41,243 nucleotides of DNA from Brevibacterium sp. S22 (GCF_004745485.1 NZ_RHFG01000031.1:1-41243), one strand, 5' to 3'; positions 1 through 8,387 are shown, numbered from the stretch's first letter. The notes: a model not told the origin generated them from the letters alone. Translations and numbers: made by a program.

Positions 1-87
1 TTAACCGTTCCGATCCCGGTAGCTAAGCCCATTCGCGCTGATGGTACTGCAACTTGGTGGTTGTGGGAGAGTAAGTGACTGCCGCAA
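1..87 (+). rRNA. rrf: 5S ribosomal RNA, 3' part
   Basis: The first bases match the 3' two thirds of an actinobacterial 5S rRNA: the loop region around GATCCCGGTAGCTAAGCC, the GATGGTACTGC arm and the closing GTGGGAGAGTAAGT stretch are all recognisable. The 5' part lies outside the window, so this is the end of an rRNA operon read left to right. The exact 3' end (about 85-88) is estimated from where the closing stem should finish. A hairpin terminator follows at once. Confidence 0.85.
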
Positions 88-98
88 TAATTTTTTGA

Positions 99-149
99 GG
101 AAGGGTTCCATCCCGACTGGTGAAAGCTGGTCGGCGTGGAACCCCTTTC
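99..149 (+). terminator. Hairpin terminator of the rRNA operon
   Basis: An inverted repeat starts about 12 bases after the 5S end. The left arm AAGGGTTCCA (101-110) pairs with TGGAACCCCTT (138-148) with one bulge, and the inner CCGACTGG/TGGTCGG bases extend the stem. A T-run (91-96) lies before the stem and a short CTTTCT after it. The position directly after 5S makes an rrn terminator the natural reading. Confidence 0.7.
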
Positions 150-161
150 TGCTATTCACGG

Positions 162-563
162 ATGGATACGATGACGACGATTGAGATGCTGCAGAGCGAG
201 ATCACGCAGCACGGCCGAGTGGAATTCCGTTTCGGACGCACCAAACAGTTCCTTCGGTCTGCCGGTTCAGCGCTCCGCCTGCGCCGTGCCGATTCGCATG
301 GGCCGCAGGTGATCGTCAGCGACGACGGCATCTGGGCCGATACTCCAGACTTTCCTGACTCAGTCGTGCCATGGGCCCGCATTCTCGAAGTTCACCTCAC
401 CAAGGTCAACGTGAGCTCGTACATCGATGTCAGCATCCGTTCCGCCGACAGCCCCGGACGCCGGCGGACGCTTCTTCGGATGCCTCATATGCTCGCGGTC
501 GATCCAGAAGTGCTTGCCAAGTGGCTCGTCATGGAACTGATGGTGCGCGGCAACCCCATCTGA
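162..563 (+). CDS. Hypothetical protein, about 133 residues
   Basis: I do not recognise the family. From the ATG at 162 the protein starts MDTMTTIEML and has no signal peptide or membrane segment. It alternates short beta-like stretches (VIVSDDGIWAD, SSYIDVSIRS) and ends with a helix containing WLVMELMVRG. The frame opens with a GTG at 120, but that codon sits in the loop of the rRNA terminator hairpin, so 162 or the ATG at 171 is more likely; neither has a strong ribosome binding site. It stands alone between the rRNA operon and a membrane coiled-coil gene. Codon use is GC-rich at third positions, which supports real coding. Confidence 0.6.
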   Translation: MDTMTTIEMLQSEITQHGRVEFRFGRTKQFLRSAGSALRLRRADSHGPQVIVSDDGIWADTPDFPDSVVPWARILEVHLTKVNVSSYIDVSIRSADSPGRRRTLLRMPHMLAVDPEVLAKWLVMELMVRGNPI

Positions 564-722
564 CGAACCGCCTATACGGTGAACAGGGCTCAGCGACCTT
601 GGTCGTCTTCTGCAAACCCCAGTGCTTGTCGAAGGCTGTGCAGCATGTCACGATGAAACTGTCCGCTGCGCCGGATGCAATTGCCTAGCGACATCCGAAC
701 AGACAGCAAGGGGAGAGACCGC

Positions 723-1229
723 ATGAACGCATCAACCATCATCTGGATCGTCGTCGCCATCGTCGTCGTCCTGATTATCGTGGGAATCATCATTGCCGTT
801 GGACGTAGAGCTGCCGCAAGGAAGCGTGAACGTCAGCGAGAGGAAGCCGCACAGCTTCGACAGCAGGCGACTGAATCCGAACACGAGGTGCGTGCTCGTG
901 AGGCCGAAGCCGAGAAGCAACGCGCTGATGCCAAACTGGCCAAAGCCGAAGCGGACGCTCGTGCCGCAGAAGCGGAACGTCAGGCAGCCGACGCCGAAAA
1001 ACTCGACTCTAAAGCAGTCGAGCGTGAAGAAGCTGTGAAGGCGGAACGTCTCGAACACGAACGCAAACTGCAGCGTGCTGACGAGCTCGACCCAGATGGG
1101 CCGCAGAACGACGGAGACTCCCGCCATGTTGCCGACAGCCCGGACGATGATACGCCAGAGGCGGGTACTCAGCACGACCCGCGGACGGATCCCTTCGACG
1201 ACGGTGACACCGGCGCTCCTAAACACTGA
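723..1229 (+). CDS. Single-pass membrane protein with Ala/Glu-rich coiled coil
   Basis: The 168-residue protein has one N-terminal membrane helix (about residues 6-27, almost all I and V), then a basic stretch RRAAARKRERQRE that should stay in the cytoplasm. A long charged coiled coil rich in A, E, K and R follows (about 35-120), and an acidic disordered tail rich in D, P and G ends the protein. AAGGGGAGAG lies just upstream of the ATG at 723 and fixes the start; an earlier in-frame start at 675 lacks a binding site. The layout resembles small actinobacterial membrane-anchored coiled-coil proteins of unknown function. No enzymatic motif is visible. It may be monocistronic, since a strong hairpin follows. 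Confidence 0.75.
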   Translation: MNASTIIWIVVAIVVVLIIVGIIIAVGRRAAARKRERQREEAAQLRQQATESEHEVRAREAEAEKQRADAKLAKAEADARAAEAERQAADAEKLDSKAVEREEAVKAERLEHERKLQRADELDPDGPQNDGDSRHVADSPDDDTPEAGTQHDPRTDPFDDGDTGAPKH

Positions 1230-1255
1230 CAGGTCTTCCTTGTTCCGCATATGAA

Positions 1256-1289
1256 ACGGTGCCCGAACTGCAAACGGTTCGGGCACCGT
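1256..1289 (+). terminator. Hairpin terminator after the coiled-coil gene
   Basis: A perfect 13-base-pair stem is formed by ACGGTGCCCGAAC (1256-1268) and GTTCGGGCACCGT (1277-1289) with an 8-base loop, followed by CTTCGTTTCC. It lies 26 bases after the preceding stop codon. The stem strength and position support a rho-independent terminator, although the T-run is short, as is common in high-GC actinobacteria. Confidence 0.75.
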
Positions 1290-1463
1290 GCTTCGTTTCC
1301 GGACTTCCGGTCGACGCAGACGATCGGGCCGAAAGGCGGGGTGGGCCGCCTCGGCGAGGCGTCTCAAACGCACCGGACGTTTCGGAGTCGTGACAACTGC
1401 TTCTGTCGCTATCGGGTTATGCTTCTGTAGTCTGGACGGCAAGATCCCTACGGAAGGTACGCC

Positions 1464-3266
1464 ATGCTCGAGAGAATGCACGACGCACTGAGACTCCGCA
1501 CCAACCCGGCCATCTTCTTCTCCTCAGCGGCCGTGATCATCATTTTCGTCCTTGGGACGATCTTCTTCACCGACGCCCTCGATGCCGGCGTCTCTGTCGC
1601 CTCCGACTGGCTGCTTACGAACCTCGGATGGTTCTACATCCTCGGTGTCACCGTCTTCGTCGGCTTCCTCATCTATGTCGCCGCCTCCCGCTATGGACGG
1701 GTGAAACTCGGCCCCGATGACGAACCGCCGGAGCACTCCGACGGTGCCTGGTTCGCCATGCTCTTCGCCGCCGGCATCGGCTCGATCCTCATGTTCTGGG
1801 GTGTGGCCGAACCCGTCAGTCACTTCGGCGACCCACCCCGCGAATCCCTCGGGATCGAAGCGGGCACGGCCGCCGCTGCGGCCGACGCCATGAACTTCAC
1901 GTACTACCACTTCACCCTGCACACATGGGCGATCTTCACCCTGCCCGCGCTGTGCTTCGCGTACTTCATCCACAAACGGAATCTTCCGCCGCGTGTGAGC
2001 TCGATCTTCCAGCCCATCCTCGGGGAGCGTATCCACGGACCCATCGGCAAGACGATCGACGTTGTGGCTATCATCGGCACTGTCTTCGGCATCGCCGTCT
2101 CGATCGGTCTGGGCACACTGCAGATCAACGGCGGCCTCGCTCAGGTGCTCGGCATCCCCGAGAACGCCCTTTGGCAGCTGATCATCATCGGTGTCGTCTG
2201 CGGGTTGGCCACGATCTCGGTTTCGCTCGGTCTGGATAAGGGCATCAAGGTCCTGTCGAACATCAACATCGTCATGGCGGTGCTGCTGCTTGTCTTCATC
2301 GTCGTCTTCGGTCCGACCCTATTCATGGCCAAGGGCGTCTTCGAGTCCTTCGGCTCCTATATCCAACAGCTGCCCGAACTCGCGCTGTGGAATGACACGT
2401 TCGCCAACACCGGCTGGCAGAATACGTGGACGGTCTTCTACTGGGCATGGACGATCACCTGGTCGCCGTTCGTCGGAATCTTCATCTCCCGCATCTCCCG
2501 CGGACGAACCATCCGCCAGTTCGTCGTCGGGGTGCTCGCTGTTCCCGCTGCCTTCTCGATACTGTGGTTCGGCATCTTCGGCTATGCCTCCTTCGACATC
2601 GAGTTCAACCAGGGTGGGGGACTGGTCGACCGAGTCGTCGATCAGGGAGACATCCCGGGTGCGCTGTTCGCGTTCCTCGACCACTATCCGCTGGCCGGGC
2701 CGATATCGGTGATCGCGATCGTCCTCGTAGTGATCTTCTTCGTCACATCGGTGGACTCCGCCGCGCTCGTCGTCGACACGATGAACAACGGTCACGAAGA
2801 CTTCAACCCGCTGCCGCAGCGGATCTTCTGGGCACTGGCCGTCGCCGTCGTGACCGCCGCGCTGCTGGTGTTCTCCGGTTCCGGCGGCCTCGAAGCACTG
2901 CAGTCGACGATCATCCTCGTCGGCCTGCCGTTCTTCATCATCGCCTACTTCCAGATCTACGCCCTCATGCGCGCCCTGCGCGAGGACGCCGGCATACTGC
3001 CGCGTGTGCGCATGCGCCGCTGGAAGAAGGTTCTGCCGCCCGAAGAAGTCGAACGCCGTCAAGGCGGAGACGAACAGTTCGGTCACGAATACGACGAGCA
3101 CGAGGAAGTCGTCACCGAACCTGAAGCAGTCGAACCGGCACCGGAGTTCCGTGACCCCTATATCGAATCACCCCGTCACAAGGGTCGACGCGAGGGGACA
3201 CTGGCCAGTCGCACGGGAAGCCGTTCGGGCAGCTCGAGCCAAGGCAAGGGCGAGGACTCGGACTGA
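1464..3266 (+). CDS. BCCT family choline/betaine transporter
   Basis: A 600-residue secondary transporter of the betaine/choline/carnitine family. About 12 hydrophobic helices are visible between residues 17 and 505. The family signature is present as AAGIGSILMFWGVAEP (about 103-117), and the tryptophan-rich WAWTITWSPFVGIFISRISR stretch (from about residue 328) corresponds to the conserved helix 8 segment that forms the aromatic substrate box. A hydrophilic tail of about 95 residues ends the protein; in characterised members such tails can sense osmotic state. GGAAGG lies 6 bases before the ATG. The choline-oxidising genes codA and betB lie nearby on the other strand, so choline uptake is the likely job, but betaine itself cannot be excluded from sequence. 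Confidence 0.92.
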   Translation: MLERMHDALRLRTNPAIFFSSAAVIIIFVLGTIFFTDALDAGVSVASDWLLTNLGWFYILGVTVFVGFLIYVAASRYGRVKLGPDDEPPEHSDGAWFAMLFAAGIGSILMFWGVAEPVSHFGDPPRESLGIEAGTAAAAADAMNFTYYHFTLHTWAIFTLPALCFAYFIHKRNLPPRVSSIFQPILGERIHGPIGKTIDVVAIIGTVFGIAVSIGLGTLQINGGLAQVLGIPENALWQLIIIGVVCGLATISVSLGLDKGIKVLSNINIVMAVLLLVFIVVFGPTLFMAKGVFESFGSYIQQLPELALWNDTFANTGWQNTWTVFYWAWTITWSPFVGIFISRISRGRTIRQFVVGVLAVPAAFSILWFGIFGYASFDIEFNQGGGLVDRVVDQGDIPGALFAFLDHYPLAGPISVIAIVLVVIFFVTSVDSAALVVDTMNNGHEDFNPLPQRIFWALAVAVVTAALLVFSGSGGLEALQSTIILVGLPFFIIAYFQIYALMRALREDAGILPRVRMRRWKKVLPPEEVERRQGGDEQFGHEYDEHEEVVTEPEAVEPAPEFRDPYIESPRHKGRREGTLASRTGSRSGSSSQGKGEDSD

Positions 3267-3296
3267 AGCTGGCTGATGTTCAGACTTTTGAGTACT

Positions 3297-3351
3297 GGTA
3301 CGACTACGGGGCGGCGGGCAGATGCAAAAAGTCGCCACCCCAGTCGTTACC
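3297..3351. terminator. Imperfect hairpin between convergent genes
   Basis: GGTACGACT (3297-3305) pairs with AGTCGTTACC (3342-3351) with one bulge, and GGGGCGGCG pairs with CGCCACCCC inside it with one mismatch. It sits 30 bases after the transporter stop and about 150 bases beyond the abiH stop on the other strand, where a bidirectional terminator would be expected. The rest of 3267-3503 is AT-richer with no supportable gene. Confidence 0.45.
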
Positions 3352-3503
3352 GCAATAGTGTCATTGGAGCGTCGCGAATGAGCCGAAGACATTGGAAGTT
3401 CGGATTCAAATTGATGAACGACAGAAAGCCATGTTTGTATCGGTGCGTGGTTGCTTCCCAATATCCGACAACCCAACAGTCGCGGCTACTCATTAAGTTG
3501 CAA

Positions 3504-4475
3504 CTATGCAGATTGGAATGTTAGTTTTCCGCGGTACCCGAGGTCTCTCAAAATCTCGTGACAACTACTAGCAATCGCGGTATCCTCTGGCTGTTGTCCA
3601 CTTTTGCCGTAGCAATAGTTGATCCACTCACTGTTCTGATCTGTATGTGAGATTATTGCGTTGACGTAATCAAAATCAGCTTCGCCATACGAAAACCCAT
3701 ACGACGATATACTTTTCAAGCTATGATCTGAGCCAAGGAAAGCATGGATTAGGTCGACTCGAGGGCGTTTAATTAGTTGATCAATCAATTGTCTGTGCGC
3801 TTGTATTCTGACCGAATAGCTGATGCCGTAGTTTCCGCCTTGGTCCGTCGGCGTTACTCCCTCGGGGCACCCGAAGTAGGGCCCGCTCTCGGAGTCGGAC
3901 GTTCCGTGGATATGCAGTATCTGGGAGTCAGGAACGCCGAAGTGTCTTTGGAGCGTAGTAGTGTAGTTAAAGGTTATGAAGGCTTGTGCTCTGTGAATCA
4001 ATTGAGCAATGCTAAACGGTTTATGCTGGGGAGGTTGCGGGCTGACTTCTTTGCGTACCCATTCGCAGAACATTTGGGACAGTAGGCTAGTAAAGGTCTC
4101 ACCGTATTCGGTTCCTTCAGTTGTGAGTTGATCCATCTCGCTAAGGTCTCCAGCGTCGAGGTATTCGAGCTCAGAGACATATGACGGCAGATTGACGCTG
4201 GCCAGGGCTGTTTCAAAATCTGACCAGTCTGTCTCAGTGATCTCCTCTATTTGCTGATAGATATTCTGAAGTGAGGAGTCGCCGAGTTGATTGGACCTTT
4301 CGGCTTCATTCAGAAAGTATTCTCGAAAGTTCATGTATCGAGAGTCTATGCCAACTGCGAGATCCAGCCCATTTCCAATTACTGCAAGATGCTCAATATG
4401 ATGCGGTTTTGGTGTTGGTAGTAGCTGCCATATTTGGTTTTGCAGGTACTCTTCTGCATCTAATGGGTACGACAT
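3504..4475 (-). CDS. abiH: AbiH family phage abortive infection protein
   Basis: The 323-residue protein has the three hallmarks of the AbiH family: an N-terminal nucleotide-binding-like NGLDLAVG motif (residues 35-42, compare NGFDL in homologues) followed by YMNFREYF, a central FNYT (169-172) with HIHG (188-191), and a C-terminal GFSYGEADFDY (260-270, compare GHSLGE-D). AbiH was first described in Lactococcus as a phage-exclusion protein, and the family is related to SIR2-like defence proteins; the mechanism is not settled. I chose the ATG at 4475 because AAAGG lies about 7 bases upstream; the TTG at 4508 lacks this. The gene is clearly AT-richer than its neighbours and uses many A/T-ending codons, so recent horizontal acquisition is likely. 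No toxin-antitoxin partner or second defence gene is next to it. Confidence 0.85.
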   Translation of the reverse strand: MSYPLDAEEYLQNQIWQLLPTPKPHHIEHLAVIGNGLDLAVGIDSRYMNFREYFLNEAERSNQLGDSSLQNIYQQIEEITETDWSDFETALASVNLPSYVSELEYLDAGDLSEMDQLTTEGTEYGETFTSLLSQMFCEWVRKEVSPQPPQHKPFSIAQLIHRAQAFITFNYTTTLQRHFGVPDSQILHIHGTSDSESGPYFGCPEGVTPTDQGGNYGISYSVRIQAHRQLIDQLIKRPRVDLIHAFLGSDHSLKSISSYGFSYGEADFDYVNAIISHTDQNSEWINYCYGKSGQQPEDTAIASSCHEILRDLGYRGKLTFQSA

Positions 4476-4520
4476 GTGGCTACCTTTCGCTGAGGCGGAT
4501 TTCTGCAAGTCAACTATTAC

Positions 4521-4565
4521 ATCAATGGGGCGGGAAGAACAACAAGTTCTTCCCGCCCCATTGAT
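4521..4565 (-). terminator. Perfect 20-bp hairpin between codA and abiH
   Basis: Bases 4521-4540 are the exact inverted complement of 4546-4565, separated by a 5-base loop. The stem includes a GGGGCGGGAAG core. It lies 56 bases after the codA stop on the minus strand and 46 bases before the abiH start, so it most likely ends the betB-codA transcript and insulates abiH. The T-run is weak in both directions. Confidence 0.7.
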
Positions 4566-4620
4566 GTGTATAAGAGGGATTACGTGGCGACTTTGGGGTC
4601 AAACATAACTATCGTAGTGA

Positions 4621-6183
4621 TCACTGACCGGACTTGATCATCTCCGCGCACTTCTCACCCATCATCATCACGGTGATGTTCGGGTTGACCGTGGTGATCT
4701 CCGGCATCGCCGAAGCGTCGACGACGCGCAGCCGGTTGACGCCCTTGACCCGCAGCTGGGGATCCAAGGGCGACTGAGCATCATCGGCGGCACCCATCCG
4801 GGTCGTGCCCACTGGATGGTAGACGGTGTTGTGCGTCCGCGAGATGTAGTCGGCGATCTGCTCGTCGGTTTGGACGTCCTTGCCGGGGAACAGCTCTTCG
4901 CCGGCCCACTCTGACATTGAGTCCTGCGAGATGATCTCGCGGGCCTTCTTGATGCCGGCGACCATGACGCGCATGTCGTGGCCTTCGGGATCGGTGAAGT
5001 AGCGCGGATCGACCTTCGGCTTGTCCCGGAAATCCTTCGACCGCAGGCGCACGGTTCCCCGCGAACGCGCATGCGTGACGTTCGGGGTCAGGCAGAAGGT
5101 GTTCTCCGAGGTCGGGTATCCCTGACGCAGCGTGTGCATGTCGAACGGCACCGAACCGTAGTGCATCATGAGGTCGGGACGGTCAAGGCCCTCCTCGGTG
5201 GGGGAGAAGATGCCGATCTCCCACCACTGGGTCGAATCCTCGACCATGGGCTTCTTGGCCTCCCAGGAGATGACACCCTCGGGGTGGTCCTGCAGGTGCT
5301 CACCGACTCCCGGCGAATCCACGCGGACGTCGATGCCCACCTCGGCGAGGTGATCCTTCGGCCCGATGCCCGAGAGCATGAGCAGCTGCGGGGTGTTGAT
5401 CGCACCCGAGGAGACGATGACTTCGCGCTTCGCCTCGATCCGGTTGGTCTTGCCGAAGGCATTGTTGACCACGTGCACGGCGGTGCAGTTGTCGTTCTCA
5501 TCGAACTCGAGCTCCTTGGCATGAGTGTCGGTGAGGATCGTGAGGTTCTCACGGTCGAGGATCGGATGCAGGTAGGACACCGAGGAGGACGAACGGGTGC
5601 CGTCGGCCTTGCGGTTGACCTGGAAGAAGTTCGCTCCGTTGATGACGGTCTCACCCTCGTTGAACTGCACACGGGGGATTCCGGCTTCCTCGCAGGCGTC
5701 GAGGAGAGCGACGCCGCAGGGGTCGACCGCCGGCACGTTCATCAGGCTCACGGGTCCGTCGTGACCGTGGTGGTCTCCGGGCAGCTCGTTGTTCTCGAGC
5801 TTCTTGTACAGACCGAAGGTGTCCTTCGAACCCCAACCGGCGGCACCGTACTTCGACTCCCAGTCGTCAAGGTCCTCACGAGGGGCCCAGAAGGCGATGC
5901 AGGAGTTGTGCGAGGAGCAGCCGCCGAGCACCTTCGCACGGGCATGACGCATGTGCGAGTTGCCGTTCTCCTGCTCTTCGATCGGGTAGTCCCAGTCGAA
6001 ACCGGACTCGAGGAGCTCCATCCAACGGTTGAGTCGCAAGATGACGTCCTCACCGACGTCGGTCGGGCCGGCCTCGAGCAGGCCGACGCTGACCTTGGGG
6101 TCTTCGCTCAGGCGGGCAGCCACCGCCGCACCTGCAGAGCCGCCGCCAACGACGACGTAGTCAAAACTATGAGTTGTCTCCAC
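4621..6183 (-). CDS. codA: Choline oxidase (GMC flavoprotein)
   Basis: A 520-residue GMC oxidoreductase that oxidises choline to betaine aldehyde and on to glycine betaine, using oxygen and releasing hydrogen peroxide. The FAD-binding GGGSAG is at residues 13-18. The segment GGCSSHNSCIAFWAPRED contains the histidine (H92) that carries covalent FAD in Arthrobacter globiformis choline oxidase. The substrate-site motifs DHPEG, MMHYGSVPF, YHPVGTTRMG and NPNITV are all present, giving the catalytic His and Asn pair of choline oxidase; as recalled, bacterial BetA dehydrogenases differ at several of these places. Overall similarity to CodA looks very high, though the C-terminus is about 20 residues shorter. 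AAGGAG lies 9 bases before the GTG at 6183; the ATG at 6201 has no binding site. It follows betB in one operon. Confidence 0.88.
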   Translation of the reverse strand: METTHSFDYVVVGGGSAGAAVAARLSEDPKVSVGLLEAGPTDVGEDVILRLNRWMELLESGFDWDYPIEEQENGNSHMRHARAKVLGGCSSHNSCIAFWAPREDLDDWESKYGAAGWGSKDTFGLYKKLENNELPGDHHGHDGPVSLMNVPAVDPCGVALLDACEEAGIPRVQFNEGETVINGANFFQVNRKADGTRSSSSVSYLHPILDRENLTILTDTHAKELEFDENDNCTAVHVVNNAFGKTNRIEAKREVIVSSGAINTPQLLMLSGIGPKDHLAEVGIDVRVDSPGVGEHLQDHPEGVISWEAKKPMVEDSTQWWEIGIFSPTEEGLDRPDLMMHYGSVPFDMHTLRQGYPTSENTFCLTPNVTHARSRGTVRLRSKDFRDKPKVDPRYFTDPEGHDMRVMVAGIKKAREIISQDSMSEWAGEELFPGKDVQTDEQIADYISRTHNTVYHPVGTTRMGAADDAQSPLDPQLRVKGVNRLRVVDASAMPEITTVNPNITVMMMGEKCAEMIKSGQ

Positions 6184-6266
6184 TGTCCATCTCTCCTTCA
6201 TCTGCGGTGATCGTCACATTGCGGTGATCGTCGGCAACGCTCTGATCGTCGCCGACGACCTCACGG

Positions 6267-7745
6267 TCACTTGGTGTGGTCGGGGAACCAACCGGTGACT
6301 GCCGGTTCGAGGTTCTGGTAGATGTGCTTGGCTTCCTGGTACTCGGCCAGACCCGTGGGCCCGAGCTCGCGACCGAAACCGGACTGTTTGTAACCGCCCC
6401 ATTCGGCCTGCGGCAGGTAGGGGTGGAAGTCGTTGATCCAGATGGTGCCGTGGCGCAGGCGCTGAGCGACCAGCTGGGTCTTGCCCGCATCTTGGCTCCA
6501 CACGGCTCCGGCCAGTCCGTAGTAGGTGTCGTTGGCGATCTCGACGGCTTCGTCAACCGTGGAGAAGGTCTCGACGGTGACGACAGGACCGAAGGCCTCA
6601 TCGGAGACGACGGACATTCCGCGCTTGACCTGGTCGAGCACGGTGGGCAGGTAGTAGAAGCCGTCGGCCAGATCACCTTCACCGAACTTGCCGCCGCAGC
6701 GCAGACGCGCACCTTCGGCGACACCCTTCTCGACATAGGCATGCACCTTGTCGCGGTGGGCCTTCGAGATCAGGGGGCCGGTCTCGGCGTTGTCATCGAA
6801 GGGACCGCCGAGGCGGATCTGCTCGGCACGCTCGACGAGGCGGTTGACGAATTCCTCGGCAATGGATTCCTCGACGATGAGTCGGGCACCGGCCGAGCAC
6901 ACCTGACCGGAGTGGACGAAAGCGCCGTTGAGCGCGTTGTCCAGGGCCGCGTCGAAGTCGGCATCGGCGAAGATGACGTTCGGGTTCTTGCCGCCGAGCT
7001 CGAGGGCGATCTTCTTGATCGTGTCGGCGGCGTTGCGCGCCAGCAGACGACCGGTGACCAGTCCACCGGTGAACGAGACCATGTCGATGTCCTCATGAGT
7101 CGACAGCGGGGCACCGGCATCGGCACCCGCGCCGAGGATGAGGTTGCCGACTCCGGCCGGCAGACCGAGCTCTTCGAGCACCTGCATGGTGAGGATCGCG
7201 GTGTGCGGGGTCAGCTCGGCAGGCTTGAGGACGAAGGTGTTGCCGGCGGCGATGGCCGGGGCGATCTTCCAGGCAGCCTGCAGCAGCGGGTAGTTCCACG
7301 GAGTGATGAGCGCGCAGACGCCGACGGGTTCGTGCACGATCTTGCTGGCCACGGTGTCGGTGCCGGCATCGACGACGCGACCGGCATCGTTTCCGGACAG
7401 CTTGCCGAAGTAGTCGAAGCAGTTCGCGATGTCGTCCATGTCGATCTGCGATTCGACGAAGCGCTTGCCGGTGTCCAGGGACTCGGCACGTGCGAATTCG
7501 TCCTTGCGCTCACGCAGGGTGGCGGCGAACTTCAGCAGCAGGTCGCCGCGTTCGCTGGCGGGAACGGAGGACCAGACGCCGGAGTCGAAGGCACGGCGGG
7601 CGGCCTTGATGGCCAGCTCGGTGTCTGCGGGGCTGGCCTCGTCCACCTCGGCGACAAAGCTGCCGTCGGCTGGGTTATGGATCTTCCGGGTTCCACCGTT
7701 GACGGCTGAAACCCACTGTCCGTCGATGAAGAGTGTGTTTGGCAC
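6267..7745 (-). CDS. betB: Betaine aldehyde dehydrogenase
   Basis: A 492-residue NAD(P)-dependent aldehyde dehydrogenase, a normal length for the family. PWNYPLLQAAWKIAPAIAAG is the cofactor-binding region, ELGGKNPN holds the general-base glutamate, and SGQVCSAGARL holds the catalytic cysteine at about residue 283. C-terminal family motifs (EAFGPVVTV, GTIWINDFHPYLPQAEWGGYKQSG) are intact. I start at the GTG at 7745 because AAAGGAG sits 5-6 bases upstream; the longer frame to 7811 has no binding site and an unrelated sequence. It is followed after about 80 bases by codA, and a BCCT transporter lies nearby, so the substrate is most likely betaine aldehyde. The enzyme would finish betaine formation or remove free aldehyde released by the oxidase. 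Confidence 0.92.
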   Translation of the reverse strand: MPNTLFIDGQWVSAVNGGTRKIHNPADGSFVAEVDEASPADTELAIKAARRAFDSGVWSSVPASERGDLLLKFAATLRERKDEFARAESLDTGKRFVESQIDMDDIANCFDYFGKLSGNDAGRVVDAGTDTVASKIVHEPVGVCALITPWNYPLLQAAWKIAPAIAAGNTFVLKPAELTPHTAILTMQVLEELGLPAGVGNLILGAGADAGAPLSTHEDIDMVSFTGGLVTGRLLARNAADTIKKIALELGGKNPNVIFADADFDAALDNALNGAFVHSGQVCSAGARLIVEESIAEEFVNRLVERAEQIRLGGPFDDNAETGPLISKAHRDKVHAYVEKGVAEGARLRCGGKFGEGDLADGFYYLPTVLDQVKRGMSVVSDEAFGPVVTVETFSTVDEAVEIANDTYYGLAGAVWSQDAGKTQLVAQRLRHGTIWINDFHPYLPQAEWGGYKQSGFGRELGPTGLAEYQEAKHIYQNLEPAVTGWFPDHTK

Positions 7746-7814
7746 GATTTCTCCTTTTCCTAGCGGGTGAACGACTGTGTGATCTGACGCGCGGCCGCGG
7801 CAGTGGAACATGCG

Positions 7815-7829
7815 GCGTCACTGTGACGC
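7815..7829. promoter_or_regulatory. Perfect palindrome, candidate operator of betB-codA
   Basis: GCGTCAC-T-GTGACGC is a perfect 7-1-7 inverted repeat 70 bases upstream of the betB start. Its length and symmetry fit a dimeric repressor such as the TetR-type BetI or a GntR-type regulator; choline operons are commonly controlled by such proteins. No regulator gene lies in the window, so the assignment is an inference from position. Confidence 0.45.
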
Positions 7830-8345
7830 ATACCGGTTGAGAATCTGCCATCTGAGCTGTCAGGCAAACCGTTTCGGCCGCGTCGATTCAGATACATCCG
7901 GGCAACACGATATGCGAAGTCTGGGGCCGGATGCGCAATCCGATGATGCTGGTCACAAAGACAAGTGAATTTGATCATCGCCTGATGGGGGACTGCAGCC
8001 GACACTGGTGTGCCGTCTTTCGGCAAAGACACAGTGGCCCCCGATGGCGGCGGGGCGAGGGTAGGACCAGAAATTCTGCTCGTGGAGTCGCGGAGACGTC
8101 CGTCTTCCGCACAATGAGCTTCCACGTCAGATGTCATTCATCCCCTGGTGTTGAGGCGGCGCAGATATTCGCTGCCGCCGAACCTATTCGATTGCCGTCG
8201 GCCGTTCCACTGGATTCGCCACGATTCTAACAGAGCGCTGAGGCGTTGACCTGGGCACAGACTCACGGAATGGCGGGCACAGCCATCGGCGGAATCGGCG
8301 CGCTGACGTGTTCCCGCCCACAAGGCAGGCCAGCGGTGAGTGGAC

Positions 8346-8351
8346 TAGAAT
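8346..8351 (+). promoter_or_regulatory. -10 element of the RGG-repeat gene
   Basis: TAGAAT matches the actinobacterial -10 pattern TAnnnT and lies 37 bases before the GTG start at 8388. That leaves room for a short leader with the GGGAG binding site at 8380-8384. No convincing -35 is visible. It could drive the 8,388-14,899 operon. Confidence 0.5.
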
Positions 8352-8387
8352 AGAGCGGAACATCGAAGAGACTTCATAGGGAGAATC

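Larger units (their letters stand above)
7746..8387. other. Intergenic region between betB and the RGG-repeat gene
   Basis: These 642 bases separate divergent genes. They contain the perfect operator-like palindrome at 7815-7829 and the promoter element at 8346-8351. Open frames exist on both strands (for example 7931-8230 plus and 7760-8137 minus), but they lack binding sites, recognisable motifs and typical third-position bias, so I do not call them genes. No RNA gene or other repeat was seen. Confidence 0.55.

Noticed and set aside
3276..3524. Open frame between the BCCT gene and abiH.
   Set aside because: It runs through the hairpin region, lacks a binding site and has no recognisable sequence.
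4978..7709. Long plus-strand frames opposite codA (4978-6210) and betB (6276-7709).
   Set aside because: Both are mirror frames of GC-rich genes whose minus-strand products have complete enzyme motifs.
7931..8230. Possible small gene in the betB-RGG intergenic region.
   Set aside because: No binding site, no recognisable motif, and no typical third-position bias.
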